NCBI GenBank assembly: GCA_013286985.1
Contig: JABDEQ010000034.1
Coordinates: 1-27,008 of the forward strand
Source of the DNA: Bacteroidota bacterium
Lineage (GTDB): Bacteria; Bacteroidota; Bacteroidia; Sphingobacteriales; Sphingobacteriaceae
Reading direction: 5' to 3'
Length of the DNA stretch: 27,008 bases
Shown piece by piece: positions 8,805-18,574 of the stretch (position 1 is the stretch's first letter; every line of letters begins with the position of its first letter). The translations under genes and the position numbers were made by a program. The notes under the pieces are model-generated. The model was not told where the DNA came from. It was given only the letters and a program-made list of their open reading frames with translations, and did no database searches.

Positions 8805-11800
8805 CTAGTTACTGGTATTAATTATCAGGCTTGCATTAGCGCTATTAGCTGCTTCCGGTATATTAAAGAAAGAACATCCAGGTGCTGGATTCGAGGCTTG
8901 CGATCCTACTATCCATATATATCTGCCTGTAGTACCTTCTACCTGAATGTTATAAGTTCCGGGGAGAATCTGTATAGTACCACCAACTGTTGGGATACTA
9001 AAACTGCTTTGCACGTTTGTAGTTGCGTTTGTAAATACGATGGAATAACCACTTATTCCGGCATTGTTTACCAACTGAAACGGAACGGTACACCCACCAT
9101 GGGTATTTGCATATAATTGTCCATTTGTGTTAATATCATTTTGTGCAAGTGTATTGGCGGCAGCCTGCGATACTGTAGAAGAATACGTGCTTGCAGGTAC
9201 GGTATAAGTAATAGGCTGCGCTGTTCCGGACCCGCAATTCTGGCTATAGAACACCTGGCTTGTTGCCACGTTGTAATAAGTGTATGACCCCGATGAACCA
9301 CTATTATTTGTTCCCTGATAACTCCCATAATTATAAGAGACAGCTTTAATTATCGGAATAGTTGCTTTGCCAAGCACTTCTTTGTAAGTTCTTACCAATC
9401 TGCCAATTGCATCATATTGAAAGCGTGTAAACAGGTTATTATTACCTAAAATATAGGTCAATTCTCCGGTTTGACTGTCATAAACATAAGCTGTGGTTGA
9501 TGCGGAAGTCGGTTGAAAACGGAAATCATCAAAATACAATGTACCTGCCGATCCATTATTACACCCAACAACCAGGTTGCCGCTCGCAGGGATGGCACTG
9601 GCCGGTACGGTCATTTCTAACAAATAGCAGCCATTGGCCGTTTTACTATAGGTTTGTGCTGGCGTAACCGTATTACCGCCTGATTGATAATACAGGTTTG
9701 CCTGGTTAACAGTTCCTCCGGTAGTTGGCGGCTTCACCCAAACGGAAACAGAGTAACCTTTAGTTACAGGATTTAATGCACTAATCGGCACTGTATAAGT
9801 AAAACCATTTTGCCCAGCCGCAACCATTAAACTATTGACACCTGTATGAGCTTTAGTTGAGTCGGTAACCACCGTGCCACCACCAGGCGAAATTTGAGTA
9901 CTAAAGTTTCCATTAGTTAATAATACATCCTCGGCCCCGGTATAGGCTATTTCGTTGTACCTTGCAACCCCTCCCGTAATTAACACCTTACTATTATTAT
10001 AACCCATTCGGGTAGCGGCGTAATTATTATTAATATCTGCGGCTTCCAGAGCCGATGAGTACACGTTGTATTGTGTTACTTGAGATGTTTTCTTCCATGC
10101 GGAATTGGCATTACCCCCATTAGTAGTTCCGTAATAATCAGCAAATGTGGAATATGGCTGGACATTGTTTGACGAAGTTCCTGTTGGCATCCACGTAAAA
10201 TTCTTTTCCATCCGCCAGATATTGGATTGTGACCCATCAGTAACCAGATTGTCGGTGGGATCTGACACTGGAGCACTATTTGACCATGTTTGCACTGTAG
10301 CTGTAACAACACCGATTGGATTATTATTAGCATCGACACTAAATGTATAATTAGATGCCTGTTGACTAAGCATTTGTTTATGCTGCACTGCACCCGGGTC
10401 GTCATCATGCGTCCTTAGTCCCAGCGCAGGATATGTCAGAGTAGAGATTCCTCCATTTGTGTAGCCTGCCATGTAAGCCGGTGTTGCTACGCTTATAAAA
10501 CGATTACCATATGAGTCGGTTGTTAGGGTTTGGGTAACCGCGCCAGTATAAAAATCAAATGCGAGGTTGGTCTGACTCATGCTTGTCCCGTTCTTGTAAT
10601 CTATTTGAGTAGTACCTGTTTGAATAGCGGGGAAAGTTTCCAGGTTGCTCATTACCAGCATCTCATCATACTGAAGACTAGAAAAAGTACCGGTTACATG
10701 ACCAGGATCAACTGATGCCCGGGACGTGCCATATCTTTCTAAAATTACGCCCATGTCATTATAGCTCACTCCGTTATAATTGCTAATACTGCTATAATTG
10801 TTATAAAGGCTCGAATAGTTGAACGTAGCCAACCTGGGTTCGTAATTATTAACTTGATTTTGAAAAGAGGTATTATCCAAATCATCATATAAATAATGAT
10901 TTATTTTTTCAGTGAGTATATTTCCCTGATTATCATAAGTGACAACCCTTTTCAGATTACCAACCCTGCTGGTGTAATCCTTAATACTTACATCATGTGC
11001 TGACTGATTAGCAATAGTATAACCACTGCCAGAAACAGAAGAGTGTGCTGTGACTGTATTCGGGGCTTCATACTCATATTGTTCTAAACCCACCATCTCC
11101 GGTTTAAATACTTCGTACTGGTAAACAGTTTTACCACCAACCGGTACCGCAGTTCCGTTTGGAAGTATTGAATTATTATTAACAGCAACGGTTTCATACA
11201 TCACTCCCGGGGAAGGAACCACCCTGGAAACTGCAAGCAGATAACTCGCATACCTCTTATTCAAAACGCCCTGATACCATTGATAAAAGTTAGAATAGTC
11301 ATTACCTGACAGTTTGTATTTAGAACCAGAAAGAGGATTGGAAACATTCTCGTAAATATTGTTCATCCCGTTTGCCAGGTTATCCTGGTTTATTACCGGC
11401 AAAAAAGAAGTCACCCCTGAGGTACTTCCCGGGGAACCCAACGCGCAATAAGTATATGCTGTTTGTTGAACATTGCCGTTTAGATCATCCACTGTAACAT
11501 TTTTCACCCTGATTCCTCCTCCATAATTCATATTACTTGTAACGTTTGGGAACAAATTGCCGGAAACAAGCATGATTGTACTTACAGAAGAAACAGGAAT
11601 GTTACTTATCATGTTATTTTTTAAATAATAAGCCAGAGTAGGGTCCAGCTGAACTTTTATGTCATTCCCGGTCACGCTTACAATTGTCGCTGGCGGATAA
11701 GAACTCAGGTCAATCTCATCATAACCTTGCGTAATAGTATTGCCAAAACCGTTGCTTGTGCCCACCCGATAAAAGGCCAAGGGCCCCGTTACTACTCCCC

Positions 11801-14800
11801 CCGGTGAAAAGAATTGCGACAGATTAAAACCCGGGGGTACTGGCGCGATCATATCCATTGTATTATCGCTGTTCAGTTGGTTGCTACTTACAACTATGGG
11901 TGCATTCTGATTTAATACAGACCGATTATAGGTGTTGCCTTCATAATTGATATTGATATTTGCGCCTACGCTTGAAATTATTTTCCGTAAAGACCAAACA
12001 TCCGTAGACACATTCGAAACAGGAGTTGTGAAACGTGCTAGATTGATGTTGCCCGGATTGGCTACATAATCAGATTTGTAACACTGCCAGCTATCATATG
12101 CATCGTAATTGTACGGAGGATTTTTTGTTTTAACAGCGGCTACCGTTGTATTAATTGAATTTGTGCCAGGGGAAGAGTTAAGAAACAAAACATTAAACCC
12201 ATTTGAAACGCCTGGGGTTGGTGATAACAAAGTACAATAATACTTGCTTCCGTTAAACTGAAAAGATAAAATATCACCTATACTGAAATTATTGGGCGTT
12301 TGTACCGTAATTGTACTTAGGCCCGTTTGGTTGATGAAAACCGAATAGGTTAAACCCTGGAAAATATCAGGTGGAGAGCTTGTAACGTCTCCAAATATAG
12401 CATAAGTAGCACCTGTGAGAGTACCTTGTTGATTTGCTGGAGCATTTGTAATTGTGATATTTCCCTGATTGGCCGGACTTGTGGGATCAAGATCATATTG
12501 AAATTGTATGGGTGGTGTCATTGGCGTTCCTCCCTTTCCTTGAAAATCAACTGAAAGCAACGTTAACTTCCCCAAAAAATTTGTTGGTGTTACCGGTGAA
12601 GCTATATAAGTACTTGCGCCTGTGGGATCATAGCTATTGGGTACCCCAGGACATAACGAATAGTCATGGTTAAAAACAATTTTTCTTAAACAATTATTTA
12701 CAATAGCAGAATTAGCAGCTATGTCGTAACTATCAATTACGTTTTGCCCCTGGTGTACAACTTCTGTAACAGGTCCGAGGCAAGCATTGTATGCAAAAGA
12801 CATATTATAATTAGTACTGCTTGCCCGTAAAGAATTAATAGAAATATTTAACTGGTCGTTTTGAAGAAGTAAAATTTCTTTTAACCTTAAAGTTGCTGTA
12901 GGGTGAAATGAATTCACATCACCCTGACATGGACCAGTGCCCGGATTATATGTGTACGGATTATATGACTGTACCGGGTATCCTACAGGAGTACCACCCG
13001 GTCCAGCTGCGGTGGCTCCTTTTCCATCTGCCCGAAGCTCCTTTTCAAATATTGCAGTATGTGTCCGTGTTTGAATCGCATCTAAATAATATATTTCTTT
13101 TGACCCTGCCGATAAGGTTTGAAATTGACCATCAATATCAGCAGTTAAGCCTTGTGCTGGTGTATTCCATAAATAGTTATTTGCCCATTGACCGTATTCA
13201 AATTTTACCCAATATCCCCAATCGCTATTGTCTATTAAACCAGCTGTCGCACCTCGCGAAATATAATCCGGCCCTGTAATTGCTGTTAAATACCAAGTAT
13301 AAGCATAAGGTGTATTTTTGTTTAAGTCTGTACTTGAAAACCCATTGGGCTGTGAATTAATTGTTTCAGAATGAATTAATTCGTGGCTACTGTATGCAGG
13401 CAAGGCATAATGGTAGGTGACACCACTTGAATTGGTAATCATAAAGCCCCCGATTTGAGTTGGAGGACAATTAGCGCGAATAAAGCCTGCTTCGTCCGGC
13501 ACAGTAATAAAGCCCCTTAAAGCTGCTGTCCCGTTACTGATTTGTGCATTCGTAAAATATTCAATATGATTTGTCCCTTCCAGTCGGTTTGTTCCCACAT
13601 CGTATCCATAGCCTGCATCATTATTGCCATATTGGGGGTTTCCATCAAAAGCAAGAGCTTGATCCGAAATCCATGGGTGTTGCTGCCTGTATGAATTTGA
13701 AAGATCATTAACAAACCTAAATTGTCGCGCACCGTAATTGGAAGGCTCGTTGGAAATAGGTAATTTCTCATCATAAACATCATGACTATGGTCGTTACTG
13801 TTTACTCTGCTTTGGTTATATAAAAGGGAAGAAAAAAGATATGGACGCATATTGCCGCCCAGTCCCTGGGCGGTTACTGAGTAGTCATCAAAATTTGGAA
13901 AAGTGCCCCCGGGAATCGTAAGCGGGTCGATGTTGGTGGGCGAGTTTATTGGGTCTCCTATGGAATAATTGTCATCATCCGTATCGGTCCATTCTCCCCA
14001 TGTAAGATCAGGGCGATTATATAAAACGCCATTTGCACTAAAGTTAGCTGTTGTCGCGGACCAATATCGCATATAACTATAACCCAGGCTTATAGAAACA
14101 ATTCCAATTGGGATAAAAATACCCTCACTATAAGAATATGAACTCATTTTGCCGGCATTGGCATTATTTACAGATGTTGAAGATCCGCCTCCGACCGAAA
14201 ATGAAGGCTTCGTATTTCCAGTTGAAATTGATGCACCCAATAACGATTCTCCACCAGCCGAAATCCCCCCGCTAAAACCTGCTGATGTTGTTTTAAAATT
14301 AGTTTGTACTCCAATACTTGCACCGGCATTTAATCCGGCATATGAAGGTGATTGATAGCCGTAACTTGCGCCTGCATATAATCCACCATAAGCTGCTACT
14401 CCAATTTTCACACCCGCCCCGAAAGCATTAGCTCCAACATCCGCACCTACGCCAAACCCTCTATAAGTATCCTCGGAAAATGATAATCCAGCATTCACAG
14501 AAGCTGTGTTACCCAGGCCAACACTAACACCCGCTGAGTAGCTACTAGTACTTCCACCATTCCAATCGTTACTTGTCGTTCCTGAGCCGCCGTTCCAATC
14601 ATCCGGGTAGCCATTCACATTTCTGGCAATCGCTCCCGGATTTAATGTCCACCCTAAACCAACCCAGCTCGCTTCCTCATTTGGCTGTATACCAGCATGA
14701 TAAGACAAAGATAGCGGATAACTTCCTTCTGGGCCAGGCACCTCCAGCAAAGGCATATTATAGGTAAAACCGCCGGTAAGCGGATTAACCATATCGGTTG

Positions 14801-14957
14801 TGTCAATAGGCTCAAAGTTAGTAGCCTCGGGCGCGGTTGGCCCGGCGGTTAATGCATAAGTAATGGTGGGCAATAAAGCCTGGTTAAGCAGCGTAAGAAG
14901 CAAAAAAATAGCAATTGCTTTTTTTGTCTGGCTCTTTTTTATTTTGTTTAAAGGCAT
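8805..14957 (-). CDS. Giant secreted SpvB/TcaB-like protein with RHS, jelly-roll-like and DUF5977-like segments
   Basis: This 2050-aa protein has a signal peptide of ~35 residues (KKAIAIFLLLTLLNQALLP, cleavage near TYA-LT). Residues ~47-120 contain NPLTGGFTYNMPLLEVPGPE, PLSLSYHAGIQ and SWVGLGWTLNPGAIAR, the signature seen at the start of SpvB/TcB-type proteins. Residues ~121-305 are strikingly Gly/Ala/Ser-rich with alternating hydrophobics (VGADVGANAFGAGVKIGV). A long beta-rich body follows. Residues ~1674-1815 look like a carbohydrate-binding jelly roll (SVSVWVKPP near the middle, LYFDDFRFQP at the end). Then come a YD repeat (FQYDAIGRLVRTYKEV, ~1840-1860) and a DUF5977-like segment (~1894-1962, ATSQVFYSQNCGSG, YANTHGGCTVP). 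It starts 17 bases after the lipoprotein gene. With the next gene it resembles a TcB/TcC-like pair; a joint shell is inferred. Confidence 0.88.
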   Translation of the reverse strand: MPLNKIKKSQTKKAIAIFLLLTLLNQALLPTITYALTAGPTAPEATNFEPIDTTDMVNPLTGGFTYNMPLLEVPGPEGSYPLSLSYHAGIQPNEEASWVGLGWTLNPGAIARNVNGYPDDWNGGSGTTSNDWNGGSTSSYSAGVSVGLGNTASVNAGLSFSEDTYRGFGVGADVGANAFGAGVKIGVAAYGGLYAGASYGYQSPSYAGLNAGASIGVQTNFKTTSAGFSGGISAGGESLLGASISTGNTKPSFSVGGGSSTSVNNANAGKMSSYSYSEGIFIPIGIVSISLGYSYMRYWSATTANFSANGVLYNRPDLTWGEWTDTDDDNYSIGDPINSPTNIDPLTIPGGTFPNFDDYSVTAQGLGGNMRPYLFSSLLYNQSRVNSNDHSHDVYDEKLPISNEPSNYGARQFRFVNDLSNSYRQQHPWISDQALAFDGNPQYGNNDAGYGYDVGTNRLEGTNHIEYFTNAQISNGTAALRGFITVPDEAGFIRANCPPTQIGGFMITNSSGVTYHYALPAYSSHELIHSETINSQPNGFSSTDLNKNTPYAYTWYLTAITGPDYISRGATAGLIDNSDWGYWVKFEYGQWANNYLWNTPAQGLTADIDGQFQTLSAGSKEIYYLDAIQTRTHTAIFEKELRADGKGATAAGPGGTPVGYPVQSYNPYTYNPGTGPCQGDVNSFHPTATLRLKEILLLQNDQLNISINSLRASSTNYNMSFAYNACLGPVTEVVHQGQNVIDSYDIAANSAIVNNCLRKIVFNHDYSLCPGVPNSYDPTGASTYIASPVTPTNFLGKLTLLSVDFQGKGGTPMTPPIQFQYDLDPTSPANQGNITITNAPANQQGTLTGATYAIFGDVTSSPPDIFQGLTYSVFINQTGLSTITVQTPNNFSIGDILSFQFNGSKYYCTLLSPTPGVSNGFNVLFLNSSPGTNSINTTVAAVKTKNPPYNYDAYDSWQCYKSDYVANPGNINLARFTTPVSNVSTDVWSLRKIISSVGANININYEGNTYNRSVLNQNAPIVVSSNQLNSDNTMDMIAPVPPGFNLSQFFSPGGVVTGPLAFYRVGTSNGFGNTITQGYDEIDLSSYPPATIVSVTGNDIKVQLDPTLAYYLKNNMISNIPVSSVSTIMLVSGNLFPNVTSNMNYGGGIRVKNVTVDDLNGNVQQTAYTYCALGSPGSTSGVTSFLPVINQDNLANGMNNIYENVSNPLSGSKYKLSGNDYSNFYQWYQGVLNKRYASYLLAVSRVVPSPGVMYETVAVNNNSILPNGTAVPVGGKTVYQYEVFKPEMVGLEQYEYEAPNTVTAHSSVSGSGYTIANQSAHDVSIKDYTSRVGNLKRVVTYDNQGNILTEKINHYLYDDLDNTSFQNQVNNYEPRLATFNYSSLYNNYSSISNYNGVSYNDMGVILERYGTSRASVDPGHVTGTFSSLQYDEMLVMSNLETFPAIQTGTTQIDYKNGTSMSQTNLAFDFYTGAVTQTLTTDSYGNRFISVATPAYMAGYTNGGISTLTYPALGLRTHDDDPGAVQHKQMLSQQASNYTFSVDANNNPIGVVTATVQTWSNSAPVSDPTDNLVTDGSQSNIWRMEKNFTWMPTGTSSNNVQPYSTFADYYGTTNGGNANSAWKKTSQVTQYNVYSSALEAADINNNYAATRMGYNNSKVLITGGVARYNEIAYTGAEDVLLTNGNFSTQISPGGGTVVTDSTKAHTGVNSLMVAAGQNGFTYTVPISALNPVTKGYSVSVWVKPPTTGGTVNQANLYYQSGGNTVTPAQTYSKTANGCYLLEMTVPASAIPASGNLVVGCNNGSAGTLYFDDFRFQPTSASTTAYVYDSQTGELTYILGNNNLFTRFQYDAIGRLVRTYKEVLGKATIPIIKAVSYNYGSYQGTNNSGSSGSYTYYNVATSQVFYSQNCGSGTAQPITYTVPASTYSSTVSQAAANTLAQNDINTNGQLYANTHGGCTVPFQLVNNAGISGYSIVFTNATTNVQSSFSIPTVGGTIQILPGTYNIQVEGTTGRYIWIVGSQASNPAPGCSFFNIPEAANSANASLIINTSN

Positions 14958-14974
14958 AGGGGAATAGTTATTAA

Positions 14975-15568
14975 TTAGTCTATTGCTATATTGTTGATGT
15001 CGCTGGTTTTAAATTCAAATTTTAAATTCCCGGTATTTAAACCGAATTCATTTATATATATATTGAAAGAGTCGCCCTTGATTAACTTCTGTCTTTCAAA
15101 TACTACCAAAATTTCGTTCTCGCTACCCATTCCATAGGTTTGCTGGAAAATACACTCCAAAGGCTCAACCTCTTTACCTTCATCAGGAATAGCCTTAATA
15201 AATTGGCTCATCCTAAAGGCCAGCACCTGTACCATTTCGCTGTAATCGTTAAACTTTAGCTGCCGCAATACTTCCTTATGGTTTGCAGATAAACTGAGCA
15301 CAAAAAACAGCTTATTCTTAAAATAAGCTATTTTAGAGCTATCACTTTTATTAGCAGCGTCTTTCTGCCTGGATACAAGCAGTTGCCAGGGCTTGTAGGT
15401 CAATCCGATTTTAATCGGCCCAACCTGCTCATTTTTTTTTAGTCCATTTACTGAGTCGTTGGTAAATGCCAGCATATCGGATTGTTTGGTTATCTTTTTC
15501 TTCCCTCCTGAAAAAGAACAACCAGACAAGCAAACCCATAAAAAGAATACCCAATAATTGATCTTCAT
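14975..15568 (-). CDS. Hypothetical lipoprotein in the RHS operon
   Basis: The 197-aa product begins MKINYWVFFLWVCLSGC, a lipoprotein signal with lipobox L-S-G-C and the lipidated Cys at position 17, followed by SFSGGKKK. Cys17 followed by Ser would allow outer-membrane sorting, but this is not diagnostic in Bacteroidota. The rest is a mixed alpha/beta soluble domain that I do not recognise; FFVLSLSANHKEVLRQLKFN and EILVVFERQKLIKGDSFN are typical stretches. Its ATG overlaps the stop of the upstream chaperone gene by one base (TAATG), indicating translational coupling, and the giant SpvB-like gene follows after 17 bases. It probably serves export, anchoring or assembly of the two giant proteins. 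This is inferred only from the operon. Confidence 0.75.
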   Translation of the reverse strand: MKINYWVFFLWVCLSGCSFSGGKKKITKQSDMLAFTNDSVNGLKKNEQVGPIKIGLTYKPWQLLVSRQKDAANKSDSSKIAYFKNKLFFVLSLSANHKEVLRQLKFNDYSEMVQVLAFRMSQFIKAIPDEGKEVEPLECIFQQTYGMGSENEILVVFERQKLIKGDSFNIYINEFGLNTGNLKFEFKTSDINNIAID

Positions 15569-16149
15569 TATCGTTTATTGGAGGTATACTCATCGTTAAT
15601 ATCCTCTATAACTGACGAAGTTATATCAAGTCCCTCACGGGCATAAGCTATAGTACCTGATTGGTTGGCTATCAGGATCATTTTATAATTGTGCTTTTTT
15701 CCATATTTTGTCAAAAAGGTATTTATTTCTGAGACTATACCTTGCGTTAACTTCCCATCTTCTTCTTTGGCATTCTCTTGTATAGCATGTTGATAATCGG
15801 ACAATTGCTTTTGTTTCACCTGAATAAGCTGCTTGGTGAGCTCCTGCTCTTTTGGCGATAAAGTGGCTATACTTTTTTCATATTTTTGAATAGCATATTT
15901 TACTTCATTAGTCAACGTATCAATATTTGCCTGCCAAACTTTTGCTTTTGATTGAAAAGCCTTTTTTGCTTCGGCAGAACCTTTGTATTCATTTAAAATA
16001 CGCGCGGAGTCTACGTAAGCTATTTTCTCGTTTCTGAAAAAATAGTTAAATAGCAGGAAAAGAACTATACCGGAAATAATAACGTGATAGGAAATTTTTA
16101 AATAGTTAAATTGTTGTTTTTGTGTACCTGGTGTAGCTATTTTTTGCAT
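15568..16149 (-). CDS. Membrane-anchored Skp/OmpH-like periplasmic chaperone
   Basis: This 193-aa protein has a single N-terminal transmembrane segment (~24-42, HVIISGIVLFLLFNYFF) instead of an obvious cleavable signal. KIAYVDSARILNEYKGSAEA follows, the conserved opening of OmpH/Skp proteins. A long charged helical region (~60-130, with LSPKEQELTKQLIQVKQKQL) corresponds to the tentacle hairpin, and the end (NTFLTKYGKKHNYKMILIAN) matches the family's closing strand and helix. Skp binds unfolded envelope proteins in the periplasm. Here the gene is first in the RHS operon and overlaps the lipoprotein gene, which suggests a dedicated rather than housekeeping chaperone. The retained anchor, length and family signature are seen in the sequence; the client (the SpvB/RHS pair) is inferred. 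Confidence 0.85.
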   Translation of the reverse strand: MQKIATPGTQKQQFNYLKISYHVIISGIVLFLLFNYFFRNEKIAYVDSARILNEYKGSAEAKKAFQSKAKVWQANIDTLTNEVKYAIQKYEKSIATLSPKEQELTKQLIQVKQKQLSDYQHAIQENAKEEDGKLTQGIVSEINTFLTKYGKKHNYKMILIANQSGTIAYAREGLDITSSVIEDINDEYTSNKR

Positions 16150-16822
16150 ATAAATGGATATTAATTTTATTTAGTGCTTGTTTGATAAATCTTTTATTTC
16201 CCGTTCTAATCGTAATAAACGCCCCTCTTTTCTTTTTCGACATTGGTTTTTAACATAATAATAAACAACAACAGGAAGTATAAGATTATTTTTTTATGCT
16301 CTTATGTTTATATATATTATAATATTATAAATAACAAATCGGGAGTTACCAATAGTTATCCTTGATTCATTTAAAAAGTACAAGATTTACCATCTGAAAA
16401 AAATTCATTGCAAGGCAATATTTATTAATTCAAAAAGTATCATCGAAATGTTAATTAATAGAAAATGCAACAGTTAAATATTGACCAAAGGGTACTTGGC
16501 TGTTGATCTAATCATAAAATTCAATAAGCAATCGGGTCTTTCGAGTTAGATTCCGCTTTCAAAATTTTTCTATTTAACTTGCTTAATCCGGATTGTACCT
16601 CCAGGTAATTTTTAAAGGATGGATTCATTTTAGTGATGATAGGGTTTCGATATATTGTAAATATGTAAATATTATTTATAATGCACAATAACGAAAAGCG
16701 TAATATTTTAGTTACAATATACAACTCAGATGTAAAACATTGACCTCCTCAATTTATAGAAAACACTTTTGTTTCTGGGATGAATTGGCTCAACAAAATA
16801 TTCAAGTCGCCCCTTTTTTACT
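16150..16822. other. AT-rich gap between the secretion operon and the RHS operon
   Basis: This stretch presumably holds the promoter of the RHS operon and the end of the secretion transcript. It is very AT-rich (runs such as TTTATATATATTATAATATT near 16310). I see no strong terminator and no exact Bacteroidota promoter box. A short minus-strand ORF at 16521-16628 (begins MNPSFKNYLEVQSGLSKLNR) reads as protein-like but is too short to call. Confidence 0.5.
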
Positions 16823-17359
16823 TTATTTTACCAGCTCCAGGTAAACTTCCAAAACCAATTTTTTATGCTCATCTGAATTTGTTCTGATACTTAAACTTTT
16901 ATAAGCAATTGATCGCAACATCCCAATTTGGGGAGTGCTTTGTAGTTGTTTCAGCACTTTTGTTAAAGCAAAGAAATCTCCTTCAAAATCGAGTCTTTGA
17001 ATAATAGATTTATCGGTATGATATAAAGGATCCTGCAAGGGAACTTCGCTCAGTTTTACATTTTCTTTTTCAGCAATGTTGGCAATGTTGCTAATAACAT
17101 TGCTTCGATACGCTGTCGTATCTGTTTTATAAAGGCTGATAATTTTAGTTAAATTGATGTTTTTCCGTTCCAGGTAAGCAGGCTGCACGCTTAAATCACC
17201 GGCTTGGGTCAGTTGCATATTTAACTGTTTATTTAACTGCCAGGCGATTATAGTTTTCTTAAAGGCTAACTGATAACAAATCAGCATAGCGATAATAGTA
17301 CCCGCTATCAGTAAATGTTCTTTTTTTAGGGGGATATTTTTCAGCATTTCAATAGTCAA
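16823..17359 (-). CDS. GspM/PilO-like assembly-platform protein
   Basis: This 178-aa protein has one transmembrane helix near residues 15-32 (LLIAGTIIAMLICYQLAF) after a short cytoplasmic start, a helical linker, and a periplasmic ferredoxin-like domain. The segment RLDFEGDFFALTKVLKQLQS is characteristic of PilO/GspM proteins. These proteins pair with the GspL/PilN component in the inner-membrane platform of type II secretion and type IV pilus machines. The start overlaps the end of the GspL-like gene by 11 bases, so the two are translationally coupled, as is usual. It is the last gene of the operon. The assignment to GspM versus PilO cannot be settled by eye. Confidence 0.7.
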   Translation of the reverse strand: MTIEMLKNIPLKKEHLLIAGTIIAMLICYQLAFKKTIIAWQLNKQLNMQLTQAGDLSVQPAYLERKNINLTKIISLYKTDTTAYRSNVISNIANIAEKENVKLSEVPLQDPLYHTDKSIIQRLDFEGDFFALTKVLKQLQSTPQIGMLRSIAYKSLSIRTNSDEHKKLVLEVYLELVK

Positions 17360-18566
17360 TTAAAATAATAAACTGCCCTGTATTTAACTCGCTATTATAG
17401 GTGTAGCTATCCATTTGTACATTTTTAACCCAGTGTTTGGTTTTTATTCGGGCCATCCATTCGTTTACTGGTATAATCTTTTCGGCTGTCCCGGTTATCC
17501 TGATCTTTCTGCCAAAAAAAACAACCTCTTTCTGCAAACGACTCGCGGAGATATCTAAAGGATCAACGGCAACCTCTTTCCAAGTAATCTCCCGTGGTAA
17601 TAAAGACGCTAATTGATCGATCAACACGCTTTTATCGACTCCTTCCTCCCAGCCCAGTGTCTTCAGCAAGTCTTCTTGCCGTTGCATTTGATCTGTCAGT
17701 TTTAGCACATCGGTAGTGCTTTGCGTTGTTCTGCTTACCTGTTCTGTCAACTTTGAGTTGACTGTATTTAGCCATAAAAACAAGAAGAAGTTAACCAATA
17801 ACAGGATAAATAAAAACGATAAGATCAGCAAACCGTGTACCTTCAATTTATTGGCTGCCAATTGCTGGTTAAACGCATCATCGATTGCTTTAACTCTGGC
17901 TTGGATCAGATCAAGATTTCGTGATAAGGCAATTTGAAAGGCTGCGGCGTAAGGAATAATTAATTTCTCGTGTATACCTTCATTTTCAATTTTTAAAGCA
18001 AAAGGCGATAGCGCAGCAGGATCAAATTGATAGCCTGTCCATTTCAACTGATCATTTCGTTCAATAATATTTCCGTTAAAAATAAGCTCGTTACCATAGA
18101 CATTTAACTGGGAGGCGATTTGATCACTAACAAACGGGCCAAGGCTCAACGATAAAGGCTCATAACCGGCCGTCTTCAATTGGTTGATCCATTTATCAAC
18201 CTCACTCTGCCGGATCACCGAAATAAAAGACTGATCTCCGGAAGCAAAATTTTGCACATAAAAATCACTAAAACTGGCATTGGGCAGAATTTTAGTGAAA
18301 TTTTGCTGATCTATTTCCTCAGTCTTTTCGATTTGCCTGTTCAGCACGCCTTTGCCCGAAATATTGACTGCTACAAATGATTTACCAGGCAGATGTTTTT
18401 TTAACTCTTCAATACCACCCAGGTCAGTTATCTTTTTCTCAATATTCAGGCTATTGTTCTTTACCGAAATTACGCAAAGATTAAGGCTAATCAATCCATC
18501 CTGGCCGAGCTCCAGGTTTAGCCCTGCAATTTGGCTAATCCGGTAATATCTATCCAGTATTGACAT
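17349..18566 (-). CDS. GspL-like (PilM-PilN fused) inner-membrane platform protein
   Basis: The 405-aa product has an N-terminal actin-like/PilM-like cytoplasmic part (~10-230; GIEELKKHLPGKSFVAVNIS, SVIRQSEVDKWINQLKTAGY). One transmembrane helix at ~243-267 (HGLLILSFLFILLLVNFFLF) and a periplasmic coiled segment plus ferredoxin-like PilN domain (~268-405, LLPREITWKEVAV, IRITGTAEKIIPVNEWMARI) complete it. This layout, cytoplasmic ATPase-fold half joined to a PilN half, is that of GspL, which recruits the GspE ATPase to the membrane. It sits 8 bases after the secretin gene and overlaps the GspM-like gene. Sequence similarity to proteobacterial GspL is low, so the call rests on architecture and gene order. 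Confidence 0.72.
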   Translation of the reverse strand: MSILDRYYRISQIAGLNLELGQDGLISLNLCVISVKNNSLNIEKKITDLGGIEELKKHLPGKSFVAVNISGKGVLNRQIEKTEEIDQQNFTKILPNASFSDFYVQNFASGDQSFISVIRQSEVDKWINQLKTAGYEPLSLSLGPFVSDQIASQLNVYGNELIFNGNIIERNDQLKWTGYQFDPAALSPFALKIENEGIHEKLIIPYAAAFQIALSRNLDLIQARVKAIDDAFNQQLAANKLKVHGLLILSFLFILLLVNFFLFLWLNTVNSKLTEQVSRTTQSTTDVLKLTDQMQRQEDLLKTLGWEEGVDKSVLIDQLASLLPREITWKEVAVDPLDISASRLQKEVVFFGRKIRITGTAEKIIPVNEWMARIKTKHWVKNVQMDSYTYNSELNTGQFIILIDY

Positions 18567-18574
18567 TAAATTAT

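Noticed and set aside
16521..16724. Minus-strand ORF of 67 codons, with an internal start at 16628
   Set aside because: Too short, hydrophobic AT-rich start and no context; only the last 35 codons look protein-like. Mentioned under the intergenic entry only.
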